DNA of 64,000 bases from Hydrogenophaga sp. Lineage in GTDB: Bacteria; Pseudomonadota; Gammaproteobacteria; Burkholderiales; Burkholderiaceae_C. A program made the position numbers and the translations under genes. The notes beneath the pieces are model-generated. The model made no database searches and was not told where the DNA came from. It was given only the letters and a program-made list of their open reading frames with translations. Shown in pieces: positions 1-8,493 of this stretch. Numbering within the stretch: position 1 is the stretch's first letter; every line of letters begins with the position of its first letter. The stretch covers positions 1 to 64,000 of the forward strand of contig NZ_JADMJO010000014.1 of assembly GCF_018780385.1 (NCBI RefSeq). The letters are read 5' to 3'.

Positions 1-81
1 TGTGACGCCCCCTTCGGACCCGCTCAAGACGCGGCTACCATGGCGGGCATCGGCCAGAAGCGGACGTTGGACAAATCATGA
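1..81 (+). CDS. C-terminal end of an upstream gene (partial)
   Basis: The frame is open from the first base and ends at TGA 79-81, giving about 26 codons ending in QKRTLDKS. Its stop overlaps the ATG of the next gene (ATGA at 78-81), the usual sign of two translationally coupled genes. Too little is present to name the product, and the reading frame is supported only by this overlap. Confidence 0.45.
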   Translation, partial: CDAPFGPAQDAATMAGIGQKRTLDKS

Positions 82-410
82 AGGTATTGAGCAGCGACTT
101 ATCCAACTACAAGCGGCCGGAGCTTCTTGACTACCTCTGGATTGTCAGTGGCATTTGCCTGCTCGTGCTTGTGGTGTCGATGTGGCTGGGCTATCGGAAC
201 CAGTACGGCATTGCGAGCACGACGCTAGCTTTTGGCGCGATGACGACCGCCATGCTGGTTCGCCATTGGAGCCGCAGGGCACCGCTTCGTCGATGGGGGG
301 CCGTCATCGCCCATTCGGAACGGCCGGTGGCGTATCACATGTGCTGCGCCGCACTGGTGTGCTTTGCATTAATAGCGTGTGCTGGTGCAGTGATAACCCT
401 GCTGAAATAG
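78..410 (+). CDS. Small hypothetical inner-membrane protein
   Basis: A 110-residue protein of unknown function. About three hydrophobic segments are visible, near residues 20-38, 44-61 and 88-108, with a basic stretch (HWSRRAPLRR) between the second and third, which should face the cytoplasm. The start overlaps the stop of the preceding partial frame, so it is probably the last gene of an operon that begins outside the window. No family recognised. Confidence 0.6.
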   Translation: MKVLSSDLSNYKRPELLDYLWIVSGICLLVLVVSMWLGYRNQYGIASTTLAFGAMTTAMLVRHWSRRAPLRRWGAVIAHSERPVAYHMCCAALVCFALIACAGAVITLLK

Positions 411-539
411 CTTGAGCAGGCCTTCAGCTTCTTGCATCTCACAGTCCGCATCGAGCCCACAGCCGTCAGCCAGGTCAACGAGTCAATCGACTCGGCCGAA
501 CTGCGCGCGTTGCTGCAGGAGCGTGGCTTCCTGTCATGA
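411..539 (+). pseudogene. Possible gene remnant (42 codons, no start)
   Basis: Directly after the membrane protein's stop an in-frame stretch reads like the C-terminus of a normal protein (LTVRIEPTAVSQVNESIDSA, then LRALLQERGFLS and a TGA). It has no plausible start codon or ribosome site. It could be the tail of a degraded gene or chance; no family is recognised. Confidence 0.25.
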
Positions 540-642
540 CAGGGGTGGCAACTCGCGATTGCACCGACCTCTGGGCCTGCACTTTCTCGCGCGTTGGAGC
601 GTGTCGACATGCCTGTATGGCCCCGCGAGGCTTCGCGAGTCC

Positions 643-1419
643 CTACGGCAGCAGTGGCACCAAGGCGCTCAAGTTCGGTCCCTCTGCGACCTTGTGCGCC
701 ACGAACACGAGTTCGCGCCGGAAGCGTCGGGGCACGAGGTGATAGGCCAGGGACAGCAGCTTCTTCTTTCGGCCGACCAGCGGGGCGTGGAATCGGTAAT
801 CGATGGACTCGACCGCCAAACCGGAAGCTTCAAGAAAGCGCCGAACCTCATCCGCAGAGTACTCACGCACATGACCCATGTGACCCAATCGGCGCAACTT
901 GCCAAACTCCGTCACGGGATCGGCGATGCTGCGTCCCAGCAGAAACCGAGCCAGGCTGGGTAACGAATAGACGTTGGGCGTGGTGAGCACCAGTGTGGCC
1001 CCGGGAGCCAAGACTCGATTGATCTCGCTCAGAACGAATGCGGGGTCGATGCGCAGGTGTTCAAACGTCTCACACAACATCACACAGCCGAAGGAACCGT
1101 CTTCAAATGGAAGCTGTTCGCGCTCGATGTCGCAACGCCGCACGTCGAGACCAAGCTGCTGGATCAGCTCGGCGATGCGGCCCGGATCGACGTCCACACC
1201 CACCACAGAAAAGCCAGCAAGACTCAGCAGCGCGGTCATGTGGCACGGTGCCGAGCCGACTTCGAGGACCGTGCCGGCCGGGGTGAGCGACTCGATCAGG
1301 CGCAGGTCTGCGAGGTAGCGCGGCTGATGGTTGAGGAGATCATCGCCATGCCACTCGCGAACCCGGCCGGTCTGCGACTTCACGACCGCCCACAGGGCTT
1401 CTATCGGGTTGGTGTTCAT
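643..1419 (-). CDS. Class I SAM-dependent methyltransferase
   Basis: A 258-residue methyltransferase of the Methyltransf_11 type. Motif I is VLEVGSAPCHMTALL (residues 51-65), the acidic end of strand 2 is VVGVDVDP (about 72-79), and the motif IV region is CVMLCETFEHL (about 112-122), followed by the LAPGATLVLTTPN strand. The C-terminal ~60 residues are rich in basic and aromatic residues. ATG 1419 is chosen because it opens the conserved part; an in-frame ATG at 1458 would add 13 proline-rich residues. The acceptor cannot be told. It stands alone, with no operon partner. Confidence 0.8.
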   Translation of the reverse strand: MNTNPIEALWAVVKSQTGRVREWHGDDLLNHQPRYLADLRLIESLTPAGTVLEVGSAPCHMTALLSLAGFSVVGVDVDPGRIAELIQQLGLDVRRCDIEREQLPFEDGSFGCVMLCETFEHLRIDPAFVLSEINRVLAPGATLVLTTPNVYSLPSLARFLLGRSIADPVTEFGKLRRLGHMGHVREYSADEVRRFLEASGLAVESIDYRFHAPLVGRKKKLLSLAYHLVPRRFRRELVFVAHKVAEGPNLSALVPLLP

Positions 1420-1807
1420 CGAGACTGGCCTGCGTGCTGGCTGGGCTGGGCTGGGCACCGCGATCTGCCCGTCGTTCGAGACGTGTCATGCCACAGCAAC
1501 ATGCTACCGCGGGGCGAAGTCGATGCCAAGTGCCGGTCTGTCGTGCTGTCCTGTCATACCAGACACGTGCCGCCGGTTCGTGTCCCGATCTGCGGCCAGC
1601 TGGCCAGCTGAGTAGCATCGAAGCGAAGTCATGGCCGAGACCGCAAGTTGGCCGCCTAGCCACGAAGCTGACGTTGATCATCCGCGGCTACGAGCAGCGC
1701 ATCCGTTGCGCGTCTGGCGGTAGTCGCACCATGAACGTGGCTGCCGCCGCAGCGCTGCTCGATGTCGCGTTCCCTGTCTAATCACAGCCAACGACGGAGA
1801 CTCTGAC
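1420..1807. other. Gap without a recognisable gene
   Basis: About 390 bases between the methyltransferase and pssA. The open frames here are short, arginine/alanine-rich and unlike known proteins. It should hold the promoters of both flanking genes, which diverge from it, but I see no convincing sigma-70 boxes or palindrome. The last bases (GGAG at about 1795) are the ribosome site of pssA. Confidence 0.4.
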
Positions 1808-2440
1808 ATGACGCCCTCTACCCCCCCGCCACGCCGCTTCACGATGATCCGCGGCTTTCATCTGGCCGACTTCATCACACTGGGCAATGCCGCCTGCGGC
1901 GTGTTGTCGGTGTTCCTGGCGATGATGTACATGGCCAGCGGCTCGCTCACGCACTTTCTGTTGTCGGCCGCAATGACACCGCTGGCCTTCGTCTTCGACG
2001 TCTTCGACGGCAAGGTGGCGCGCTGGCGGCACCAGCATTCGCCGCTGGGCCGCGAACTCGATTCACTGGCCGACGTCATCTCCTTCGGCGTCGGCCCGGC
2101 AGCGCTGGGCTTTGCCGCGGGGCTGCAGAGCGGTTGCGACATCGTCATCCTGTGCTACTTCGTCTGCTGCGGCGTCAGCCGGTTGGCGCGCTTCAACGTC
2201 ACGGCCGAACAACTGACCACCGACTCAGGCAAGGTGGCCTACTTTGAAGGCACGCCGATCCCCACCAGTGTGATCCTCACCGCGGTGCTGTCATGGGCCG
2301 CCTGGCAGGGTGCGCTGGGTGCGCAACTGTGGGGCGGAGTGTGGCAACTCGGGCCCTGGCCGTTGCATCCCATGAGCCTGCTGTTCGCGCTGTCGGGCAC
2401 GGCCATGATCAGCAAGACGCTGCGCATCCCCAAGTTCTGA
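1808..2440 (+). CDS. pssA: CDP-diacylglycerol--serine O-phosphatidyltransferase
   Basis: A 210-residue integral membrane enzyme that would make phosphatidylserine from CDP-diacylglycerol and serine, the first step to phosphatidylethanolamine. The CDP-alcohol phosphatidyltransferase signature is complete: D64-xx-D67-G68-xx-A71-R72-x8-G81-xxx-D85-xxx-D89. Several membrane segments follow, and the invariant-looking SRLARFNV comes after the fourth. GGAG about 8 bases before the ATG supports the start. Other CDP-alcohol transferases share the signature, but length and the N-terminal LADFITLGNAACG fit PssA. Confidence 0.85.
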   Translation: MTPSTPPPRRFTMIRGFHLADFITLGNAACGVLSVFLAMMYMASGSLTHFLLSAAMTPLAFVFDVFDGKVARWRHQHSPLGRELDSLADVISFGVGPAALGFAAGLQSGCDIVILCYFVCCGVSRLARFNVTAEQLTTDSGKVAYFEGTPIPTSVILTAVLSWAAWQGALGAQLWGGVWQLGPWPLHPMSLLFALSGTAMISKTLRIPKF

Positions 2441-2539
2441 AGGACGCAGTGCAGGCTGGTAGCAGCCTCTTCAGCCTGGCTGGGAACAAGCGTTGGGGGT
2501 GTCACCTCGGACAAGCAAGGCGGCAGTTGCCTCCGGTTT

Positions 2540-2929
2540 TCAGCCCTTCGACAACGTCTGGATCAACGCCATGATGTTGCCCTCACTGTCCTTGAACCAT
2601 GCCGCCTTCGCCCCGCCAGCGGTGATCGCGCCTTGAGGGCTGCGTTCGCCTGGCATGTCGTCATAGTTCTCGAACTGGACGCCGCGCGACTTGAGCATCT
2701 GCATCTCCGCGTCGACGTCGTGCACCGACCAGAAAGCCTGGCTGGCCAGCGAGGTGCCGGCGTTCGGCGTCGGGTAGAGGAAGGCGGCCGTGCTGCCGCC
2801 GAATTCGTAAACGACCCCGCCATTCGTCTCCTCTTTCGGGCGCAGCCCGAGCTTGTCTTCATAGAACCGGCGCGCGCGGGCGATGTCTTTCGCCGGAATG
2901 TACGAGTACATCGGGGAGTCCTGCAGCAT
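2540..2929 (-). CDS. VOC/glyoxalase-family protein
   Basis: A single-domain vicinal-oxygen-chelate protein of 129 residues: PMYSYIPAKDIARARRFYED at the N-terminus, FWSVHDVDAEMQMLKSRGV in the middle, and WFKDSEGNIMALIQ at the end, where E in EGN is the usual metal-ligand position. Members include glyoxalases, dioxygenases and antibiotic-binding proteins; the substrate is unknown. ATG 2929 overlaps the stop of a tiny upstream frame (TGATG), with GGAGAAG before it; GTG 2932 is the alternative. Confidence 0.8.
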   Translation of the reverse strand: MLQDSPMYSYIPAKDIARARRFYEDKLGLRPKEETNGGVVYEFGGSTAAFLYPTPNAGTSLASQAFWSVHDVDAEMQMLKSRGVQFENYDDMPGERSPQGAITAGGAKAAWFKDSEGNIMALIQTLSKG

Positions 2930-3003
2930 CACATCTTCTCCAGGATGACGTGAAATCCGCCGGAAATCATGCTTTGGCCATCGAATCGGTCAACGTAGCT
3001 CAT
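2929..3003 (-). pseudogene. DUF1428-family gene reduced to its two ends by internal deletion
   Basis: A 24-codon frame starts at ATG 3003 behind a strong ribosome site (AGGAG, 7-8 bases away). It begins MSYVD and continues FDGQSMISGGF. The intact DUF1428 protein at 3624-3992 begins MSYID and ends FDGKRMIFGGF plus eight residues. The small frame therefore looks like the start and the end of a DUF1428 gene joined in frame, with roughly 95 codons lost. Its stop overlaps the VOC start, so it may now act only as a translated leader for the VOC gene. Confidence 0.7.
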
Positions 3004-3097
3004 GTGTGTTCTCCTGTTTACGGCGCGTGGTCCATCGACCATGCCAGAGAATCCGAGAAAAAGGCGCCAGATGCGCCCCCGATGACCGCGCAATGCG

Positions 3098-3574
3098 TCA
3101 ACAGCTGGGCATCGGTTGCTCGACGCAATGCTCACAACCGGCGTTGTTTCGTGTGCCGAATCTTCCATTGGTGCTGCCGCAAGCGTCGAAGCAAGCCCTG
3201 CTGGCTCGAAACGCTGCCACCTTGGCTTGGCAGCTGTCTTTGCTTTGCTCGGCGATGCCGCGCTTGGGTGCAGATTTGGGTCTGGAACCTTCAGCTGCGC
3301 CCACTGGAGCCGCTGGGACGGTGGTCTCTTCGCCCGCAACGGCTTTGGGCTTGCCGCCGGCAGTTGTGGAAGGCATGCCTTTGAGGCCCGTGGCCAGATT
3401 GGGGCTGGGAACAATGACTTCCTTCACCACCTGCGGATCGGTGGAATCCGGCCGATCGCCAAAGTGAACTTTGCCATTGCTGTCTTTCCAGCGGTACACC
3501 TCGGAGAGAGCGCCGCTGCTACCGAACGCCAGTGCGATCGCAAGCGAGAAACAGACCCAACGAGCAGCACCCAT
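3098..3574 (-). CDS. Secreted DUF4124-domain protein
   Basis: A 158-residue exported protein: a signal peptide of about 24 residues ending in SGALS, then the short DUF4124 motif EVYRWKDSNGKVHFGDRP. A Pro/Ala/Lys-rich linker follows, then a tail with six cysteines (one in DSCQ, two in ACFDAC, two in GCEHC, one at the last residue), which suggests disulphides in the periplasm. DUF4124 proteins are common in beta/gammaproteobacteria and have no proven function. GTG 3583 is a possible earlier start. Confidence 0.75.
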   Translation of the reverse strand: MGAARWVCFSLAIALAFGSSGALSEVYRWKDSNGKVHFGDRPDSTDPQVVKEVIVPSPNLATGLKGMPSTTAGGKPKAVAGEETTVPAAPVGAAEGSRPKSAPKRGIAEQSKDSCQAKVAAFRASRACFDACGSTNGRFGTRNNAGCEHCVEQPMPSC

Positions 3575-3623
3575 ATTGACCACCGGTAGTTACAAGCCAA
3601 GAGCATGGTACGACCCCCGCTGC

Positions 3624-3992
3624 TCAAGCCTTCACTTCAACCACCGGTTCGAAGCCGCCGAAGATCATGCGTTTGCCGTCGAAGGGCATGGGTGGGTTGC
3701 CGGGTGTGGCCGGATCCATGCGCGGGTCTTCCATCATTTTCTTCATGCCGGCGTCGCGCGTGGCTTTGTCCGGCCATTCGACCCACGAAAAGGCCACCGT
3801 CTCGTCGGCCGTGGCCTGGACTGCGCGGCGGAAATCGGTGACTTTGCCGTCGGGGACGTCGTCGCCCCAACCCTCGATCACACGGATGGCGCCCAGCTCG
3901 AGGAATATCGGGTCGAGCTTGCGCGCGTGCTCGATGAACTTCTGCTTGTTGGCGGTGGGGACTGCGATCACGAAACCGTCGATGTAAGACAT
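3624..3992 (-). CDS. DUF1428-family protein
   Basis: A 122-residue protein of the DUF1428 family, which has an alpha/beta-barrel dimer fold and no assigned function. Typical features are MSYIDGFVIAVPT at the start, then the WGDDVPDG and FSWVEWPDKATRD segments, and PFDGKRMIFGGFEP near the end. AGGAG lies 7 bases before ATG 3992 and decides the start. A second, internally deleted copy lies 600 bases away at 2929-3003. Confidence 0.85.
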   Translation of the reverse strand: MSYIDGFVIAVPTANKQKFIEHARKLDPIFLELGAIRVIEGWGDDVPDGKVTDFRRAVQATADETVAFSWVEWPDKATRDAGMKKMMEDPRMDPATPGNPPMPFDGKRMIFGGFEPVVEVKA

Positions 3993-4173
3993 GTCTTCAC
4001 TCCTGTTGGGTTGACCGGTCGACGCGCCCCCTGTGGGCGCCTCGTATCCCATCGACGAACGACAGGTAGCCAAATCGACATGGCCTGCCGGGTCGGCCGC
4101 CGCTGCGCCCTCAGCATAGACCCCTGGGCCCCGCCAGCTCAAGCCCGTCGCTGGACGGCACCCTCCGCCACCA

Positions 4174-5100
4174 CTACTTCGGCAACCGGCGCCGTGGGCT
4201 GGCCGTGGCGCGGCTGGCCTGCGTCAGCAGGTGCGCGAACGCCGTGGCGGCGGGCGACAGGCTGCGCCCGGTGCGGCGGATCAGGCCGATGGTGCGGGTG
4301 ATGGCGGGGTTCTCCAGTCGAACACCCACGATGGAAGCAGGCTGGCGGGGCAAGGTCAGCTGCGGCACGATGGCCACGCCCAGCCCGTTGTCCACGAAGC
4401 CGATCAAGGTGGAGATGTGGCGGAACTCGCAGACCGGTCGTGGCAGCGGCGCCAGCTCGGCCAGCGCCTGGTCGATCAGCACCCGGTTGCGGCTGGCGTG
4501 CGAGACCAGCGCATACGGGTAGTCGGCCAGCTCTTCCCAGCGCACCGATCTCCGCTTCGCGAGCGGGTGCCCGACCTGGCAGGCGAGCACGAAGGGCTCC
4601 TTGAGCAGCGGCGTGAACTCGACCTCGGGGTCCTGCATGCCGGTGTAGTTGAGCGCGAAGTCCGCTTCGCCGCTCTTCACGCTGGCGAGCACCTCGTCCG
4701 CGCCCTCTTCGATGATGCGCACCAGCACATGCGGGTGCTGCTCGCGGTAGCTGCGGATCACCCCGGGCAGGAAGTGGTGCACGGCCGAGAACACGCAGCC
4801 AATGGTCACGTCACCCGCTTCCAGGTGCGCCACATCGTGCAGGTCGATCACCGAGCGGTCGAGGCCGTCGATCACGCTGCGCACCTGGCCGAGGAAGCGC
4901 TGCCCCAGCTGGGTGAGCGCCACGCTGCGTGTCGTGCGGTCGAACAGGCGCACGGCCAGCTGGTTCTCCAGATGCGAGATGCGGCGCGAGAGCGCGGGCT
5001 GCGACAGGTGCAGGGCCTTGGCCGCCGCGGCAAAGCTCTGCAGCTCGCCCACGGTGACGAAAGCGCGCAGGTCGGCCAAGGTCGGTTTCATCGGATTCAT
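4174..5100 (-). CDS. LysR-type transcriptional regulator
   Basis: A 308-residue LysR regulator. The N-terminal winged helix reads LRAFVTVGELQSFAAAAKAL then LHLSQPALSRRISHLENQL, and the effector domain starts near residue 90 (GDVTIGCVFSAVHHFLPGVI). The start ATG 5100 has GGGGAGA at 5-6 bases and gives the usual family length; longer in-frame starts would run through a palindrome that is probably its own binding site. It is divergent from the CoA-transferase/TTT-receptor genes and is the obvious local regulator, presumably responding to an organic acid or its CoA ester. Confidence 0.9.
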   Translation of the reverse strand: MNPMKPTLADLRAFVTVGELQSFAAAAKALHLSQPALSRRISHLENQLAVRLFDRTTRSVALTQLGQRFLGQVRSVIDGLDRSVIDLHDVAHLEAGDVTIGCVFSAVHHFLPGVIRSYREQHPHVLVRIIEEGADEVLASVKSGEADFALNYTGMQDPEVEFTPLLKEPFVLACQVGHPLAKRRSVRWEELADYPYALVSHASRNRVLIDQALAELAPLPRPVCEFRHISTLIGFVDNGLGVAIVPQLTLPRQPASIVGVRLENPAITRTIGLIRRTGRSLSPAATAFAHLLTQASRATASPRRRLPK

Positions 5101-5115
5101 CTCGTCTCCCCATTC

Positions 5116-5130
5116 ATGCATTGCTTGCAT
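5116..5130. promoter_or_regulatory. LysR box (T-N11-A palindrome)
   Basis: ATGCATTGCTTGCAT is an ATGCA/TGCAT inverted repeat with a 5-base spacer and contains T-N11-A, the core of LysR operators. It lies 16 bases upstream of the lysR-type gene's ATG and about 80 bases before the TTT-receptor remnant, where such a regulator would control both directions. Binding is inferred. Confidence 0.55.
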
Positions 5131-5207
5131 CAAGACCTCAGAAAGATGCAATTTACAGCACACCCCCTCGCTGTCAACATGCGCCCACAACGAAGGAGAC
5201 AAGAACC

Positions 5208-5429
5208 GTGAAACGCCGCTACCTCTTGCAGGAAGCATCGGCTGCCATTGCCATGCCCGGTCTCTCTTTTGAGCGACGCTATCCGGTCAGCCTCATGCGC
5301 TGCGTCGTGCCTTTGTCCGCTCGTGGTGGCAGCGGCACGATCGACCGCGTGGTCACCGAGCGCCGGAGCAAGTCCCTGGGCCAGACCATCGTTGTGGACA
5401 ACCAGAGTGGCGCGCTCTGCCGCCCATAA
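5208..5429 (+). pseudogene. Truncated TTT/Bug-type solute receptor
   Basis: GTG 5208 follows an AAGGAGA ribosome site and opens 73 codons. The middle and end match the start of mature Bug receptors: RCVVPLSARGGSGTIDRVV then SKSLGQTIVVDN, compared with TIRIVVGFAPGGAADYVA and SKAMGQTVIIDN in the intact receptor at 8494. The signal peptide is degenerate and the frame stops after about a quarter of a normal ~320-residue receptor. The intact copy downstream may have replaced it. Confidence 0.75.
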
Positions 5430-5445
5430 CCCCCGCTCGAACGCC

Positions 5446-6636
5446 ATGCCCCATTTGCCCGCCTCCGCCGCCCTGCAACGTTTCCGCGTGATCGACCTCA
5501 CCCAGGTGCGCGCCGGCCCCACCGCCTGCCGCCAGCTGGCCGACTGGGGCGCCGACGTGGTCCAGGTGCAGATGCCCGAGAGCATGCGCGGCGACGACAC
5601 GCTCGGCGGCCAGGACGGCTCCGACTACCAGTACACGCACCGCAACAAGCGCTCCATCACGCTCAACCTGAAGGAAGACGAGGGCATCGCCACGCTCAAG
5701 CGCCTGATCGCCGGCGCGGACGTGGTGGTGGAGAACTTTCGGCCCGATGTGAAATTCCGCCTGAGCATCGACTACGCCTCGCTGGCCGCCACCAACCCGG
5801 GCCTGGTCTACGCCAGCATCTCGGGCTTCGGCCAGACCGGCCCGCTGGCCACGCGCCCCGGGTTCGACCAGATCGCACAAGGCATGGGCGGGCTGATGTC
5901 CGTCACCGGCCAACCGGGCGAGGCGCCGATGCGCGTGGGCATTCCGATCGCCGACCTGTGCGCGGGCATCTTCGCGGCGCAGGGCATTCTGGTGGCGCTC
6001 CTGGAGCGCGAGGCCTCCGGCAAGGGCCAGTACCTGCACACCTCGCTGCTGGAGTCCATGGTCTACATGCTGGACTTCCAGACCTCGCGCTACCTGATCG
6101 ACGGTGAAGTGGCCACACAGGCCGGCAACTTCCACCCCACCAGCATCCCGACCGGTGTCTACAAGGCGCGCGACGGCTACATGAACATCGCCGTGTTCGG
6201 CTCCAAGATCTGGGAACGCTTCTGCCAGATCCTCGGCGCGCCCGAGTGGATCACCGACGAGCGCTACCACGACAAGCCCTCGCGCTCCGTCAACCGCGAC
6301 ACGCTCAACGCCGAGATCAACCGCCGGCTGGCCACGCACGACCGGGCCCATTGGGTGCAGCAGTTCAACGACGGCGGCGTGGCCTGCGGCCTGATCAGCA
6401 ACATGAAAGAGGCGCTCGAAGAACCGCAGGTGCAACACCTCGGGATGATCAAGGACGTGGTCTCGAAGTGGCAAGGCCCGCAGCGCCTGGTGGGCCAGCC
6501 GATGCAGCTCGAACGCACGCCCAGCACCATCGCGCGCGCGGCACCGCGCCGGGGTGAGCACACCGAAGAAATCCTGGGTGAACTCGGCCTTGGCGCCGAA
6601 GACCTCGCCCGCATGAAAGCTGCCGGAGTCTATTGA
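5446..6636 (+). CDS. CaiB/BaiF family III CoA-transferase
   Basis: A 396-residue CoA-transferase that would move CoA between acyl-CoA and a free acid. It has the family opening RVIDLTQVRAGPTACRQLAD with WGADVVQVQMP, the segment NKRSITLNLK, GFGQTGPLATRPGFDQIAQG, and the probable catalytic aspartate D170 in GIPIADLCAG. ATG 5446 is chosen because it directly precedes the conserved N-terminus. It begins a same-strand run with hydratase, reductase and solute-receptor genes, suggesting activation and breakdown of an imported organic acid; the substrate is not visible. Confidence 0.88.
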   Translation: MPHLPASAALQRFRVIDLTQVRAGPTACRQLADWGADVVQVQMPESMRGDDTLGGQDGSDYQYTHRNKRSITLNLKEDEGIATLKRLIAGADVVVENFRPDVKFRLSIDYASLAATNPGLVYASISGFGQTGPLATRPGFDQIAQGMGGLMSVTGQPGEAPMRVGIPIADLCAGIFAAQGILVALLEREASGKGQYLHTSLLESMVYMLDFQTSRYLIDGEVATQAGNFHPTSIPTGVYKARDGYMNIAVFGSKIWERFCQILGAPEWITDERYHDKPSRSVNRDTLNAEINRRLATHDRAHWVQQFNDGGVACGLISNMKEALEEPQVQHLGMIKDVVSKWQGPQRLVGQPMQLERTPSTIARAAPRRGEHTEEILGELGLGAEDLARMKAAGVY

Positions 6637-7457
6637 TGAGCACACCCACCCACGCCAGCACCTACACCAGCACCACCGAACGCGTGCAGACCTGGCTCGA
6701 CGAGCGCACGCTGCACATCCGCTTCAACAACCCGGCGCGGCACAACGCGCTCTCGGTCGACATGTGGGAAGCCGTGCCGCCGCTGCTCAACACCGCGAAG
6801 GACGACGACCGCGTGCGCCTGGTGGTGTTTTCCGGCGCGGGCGAGAAAGCCTTCGTCTCGGGGGCGGACATCACGCAGTTCGAGGACATGCGCGCCGCGC
6901 GCGAGGCGGTGGCCTATTACGAGAAGATGGCCGAGGCCACGCTGATGGGCATCCACGACTTCCCCAAGCCCACGCTGTCCTGCATCCGCGGCTACTGCAT
7001 CGGCGGTGGTGTGAACGTGGCGATCAGCTGCGACATCCGCATCGCCTCCAGCGATTCGGTGTTCTCGATTCCCGCCGCGCGGCTGGGCCTGGGCTACCGC
7101 TACTCGGCCATGAAGAACCTGGTGGACCTGATCGGCCCGGGCGCGGCGAAAGACCTGTTCTTCACCGCGCGCCGCATCGACGCTGCCGAGGCCAAAGCGC
7201 TCGGCCTGGTCTCGCGGATCTGCGAGCCGGACGCCCTGCCCGCGCTGCTGGCCGAGTACGCCGGCACGATCGCCGAGAACGCACCGCTCACGGTGATGGC
7301 CGGCAAGGCGATCACGCGCGAGATCCTGAAACCCTCGCCCGATCTCGACAGCGCGCTCTGCGCTTCGCTGATCCGCGGCTGCTTCGAGAGCGCCGACTAC
7401 ACCGAAGGCCGCAGCGCCTTCATGCAGAAGCGCAAACCGGTCTTCACCGGCCGCTGA
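6636..7457 (+). CDS. Enoyl-CoA hydratase/isomerase family protein
   Basis: A 273-residue crotonase-fold protein. The two oxyanion-hole segments are visible: GAGEKAFVSGADITQFEDM and GYCIGGGVNVAISCDIRIA, then the IPAARLGLGYRYS strand. ATG 6636 overlaps the TGA of the CoA-transferase by one base, so the two are co-translated. It probably acts on the CoA ester that the transferase forms. Whether it hydrates, isomerises or lyses cannot be decided from the motifs. Confidence 0.87.
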   Translation: MSTPTHASTYTSTTERVQTWLDERTLHIRFNNPARHNALSVDMWEAVPPLLNTAKDDDRVRLVVFSGAGEKAFVSGADITQFEDMRAAREAVAYYEKMAEATLMGIHDFPKPTLSCIRGYCIGGGVNVAISCDIRIASSDSVFSIPAARLGLGYRYSAMKNLVDLIGPGAAKDLFFTARRIDAAEAKALGLVSRICEPDALPALLAEYAGTIAENAPLTVMAGKAITREILKPSPDLDSALCASLIRGCFESADYTEGRSAFMQKRKPVFTGR

Positions 7458-7476
7458 ACACACCAAGGAAGAACCC

Positions 7477-8466
7477 ATGCAGTCCTACTGGATGCAGATG
7501 ACCGACACCGATACGGTGCTCGAGTTGCGCGACAGCCCCGTGCCCACGCCGGAGCCACGGCAATTGCTGGTGCGCATGCGCGCGGCCGCGCTCAACCGCG
7601 GCGAATTCCTGCTCGGCCACGGTCTGCATGGGCAGCCCGGCAGCTGGAAGGCCATCGGCGGCGAGGGCGCGGGCGAGGTGGTGGCCGTGGGCGCCGAGGT
7701 CACCGGCTTCAAGCCCGGCGACCGCGTCATGGGCCGCTGCCCCGGGGCCTTCTCGGAATTCGCGGTGATGGAGTCGGCCGAGGCCATGGGGGTGCCGTCG
7801 GATCTTTCATGGGAAGCCGCCGCCAGCGTGCCGCTCACCTTCCTGGTCGCGTTCGACATGCTGGTGCTGCAGGGCCACCTGAAGGCTGGCGAGTGGTTGC
7901 TCATCAATGGCGTGTCGTCCGGCGTGGGCGTGGCCTCGCTGCAGCTGGGCAAGGCACTGGGCGCGCACGTCATCGGCACCTCCGGCTCGGCCGACAAGCT
8001 GGCTGCGCTCCAGCCGCTGGGCCTGGACCTCGCCCTGCACACCCGCGCGGCGGACTTCGCGCCGGCCGTCATGCAGGCCACGGACCAGCGTGGCGCCAAC
8101 CTGATCGTCAACACCGTCGGCGGCACCGTGTTCTCGGAGAACGTGCGCGCCCTGGCCTTCGAGGGCCGTCTGGCCACGGTGGGTTATGTCGACGGCGTGG
8201 TGCACGCCGACATCGACCTCGAAGCCCTGCACGCCAGGCGCCTCACCTTGTTCGGTGTGTCCAACAAGCTGCGCAGCAAGGCGCAGCGGGCTGCTGCCGT
8301 GCCGCGTTTCGTGGCCGAAGTCATGCCCCACATCGCATCCGGTCGCATCCAGCCGCGCATCGACCAGGTGATGGATTTCGCGCAACTCACCGAGGCCAAG
8401 GCGCGCATGGAAGCTGGCGCGCACATCGGAAAGATCGTCCTGCGCATGCCGGCAGGCGCCGCCTGA
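7477..8466 (+). CDS. Zinc-free medium-chain dehydrogenase/reductase (quinone oxidoreductase type)
   Basis: A 329-residue MDR protein. The N-terminal GroES-like domain has ALNRGEFLLGHG and GGEGAGEVVAVGAEVTGFKPGDRVMG, and the Rossmann domain has NGVSSGVGVASLQLGKALGA, the AxxGVG type of NADPH site. No structural-zinc cysteines are seen, so it belongs with quinone reductases or enoyl reductases. AAGGAAG precedes the ATG, 19 bases after the hydratase stop. Likely the reductive step of the same pathway. Confidence 0.85.
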   Translation: MQSYWMQMTDTDTVLELRDSPVPTPEPRQLLVRMRAAALNRGEFLLGHGLHGQPGSWKAIGGEGAGEVVAVGAEVTGFKPGDRVMGRCPGAFSEFAVMESAEAMGVPSDLSWEAAASVPLTFLVAFDMLVLQGHLKAGEWLLINGVSSGVGVASLQLGKALGAHVIGTSGSADKLAALQPLGLDLALHTRAADFAPAVMQATDQRGANLIVNTVGGTVFSENVRALAFEGRLATVGYVDGVVHADIDLEALHARRLTLFGVSNKLRSKAQRAAAVPRFVAEVMPHIASGRIQPRIDQVMDFAQLTEAKARMEAGAHIGKIVLRMPAGAA

Positions 8467-8493
8467 ATTTCAACCCCCTGAGGAGACAACACC

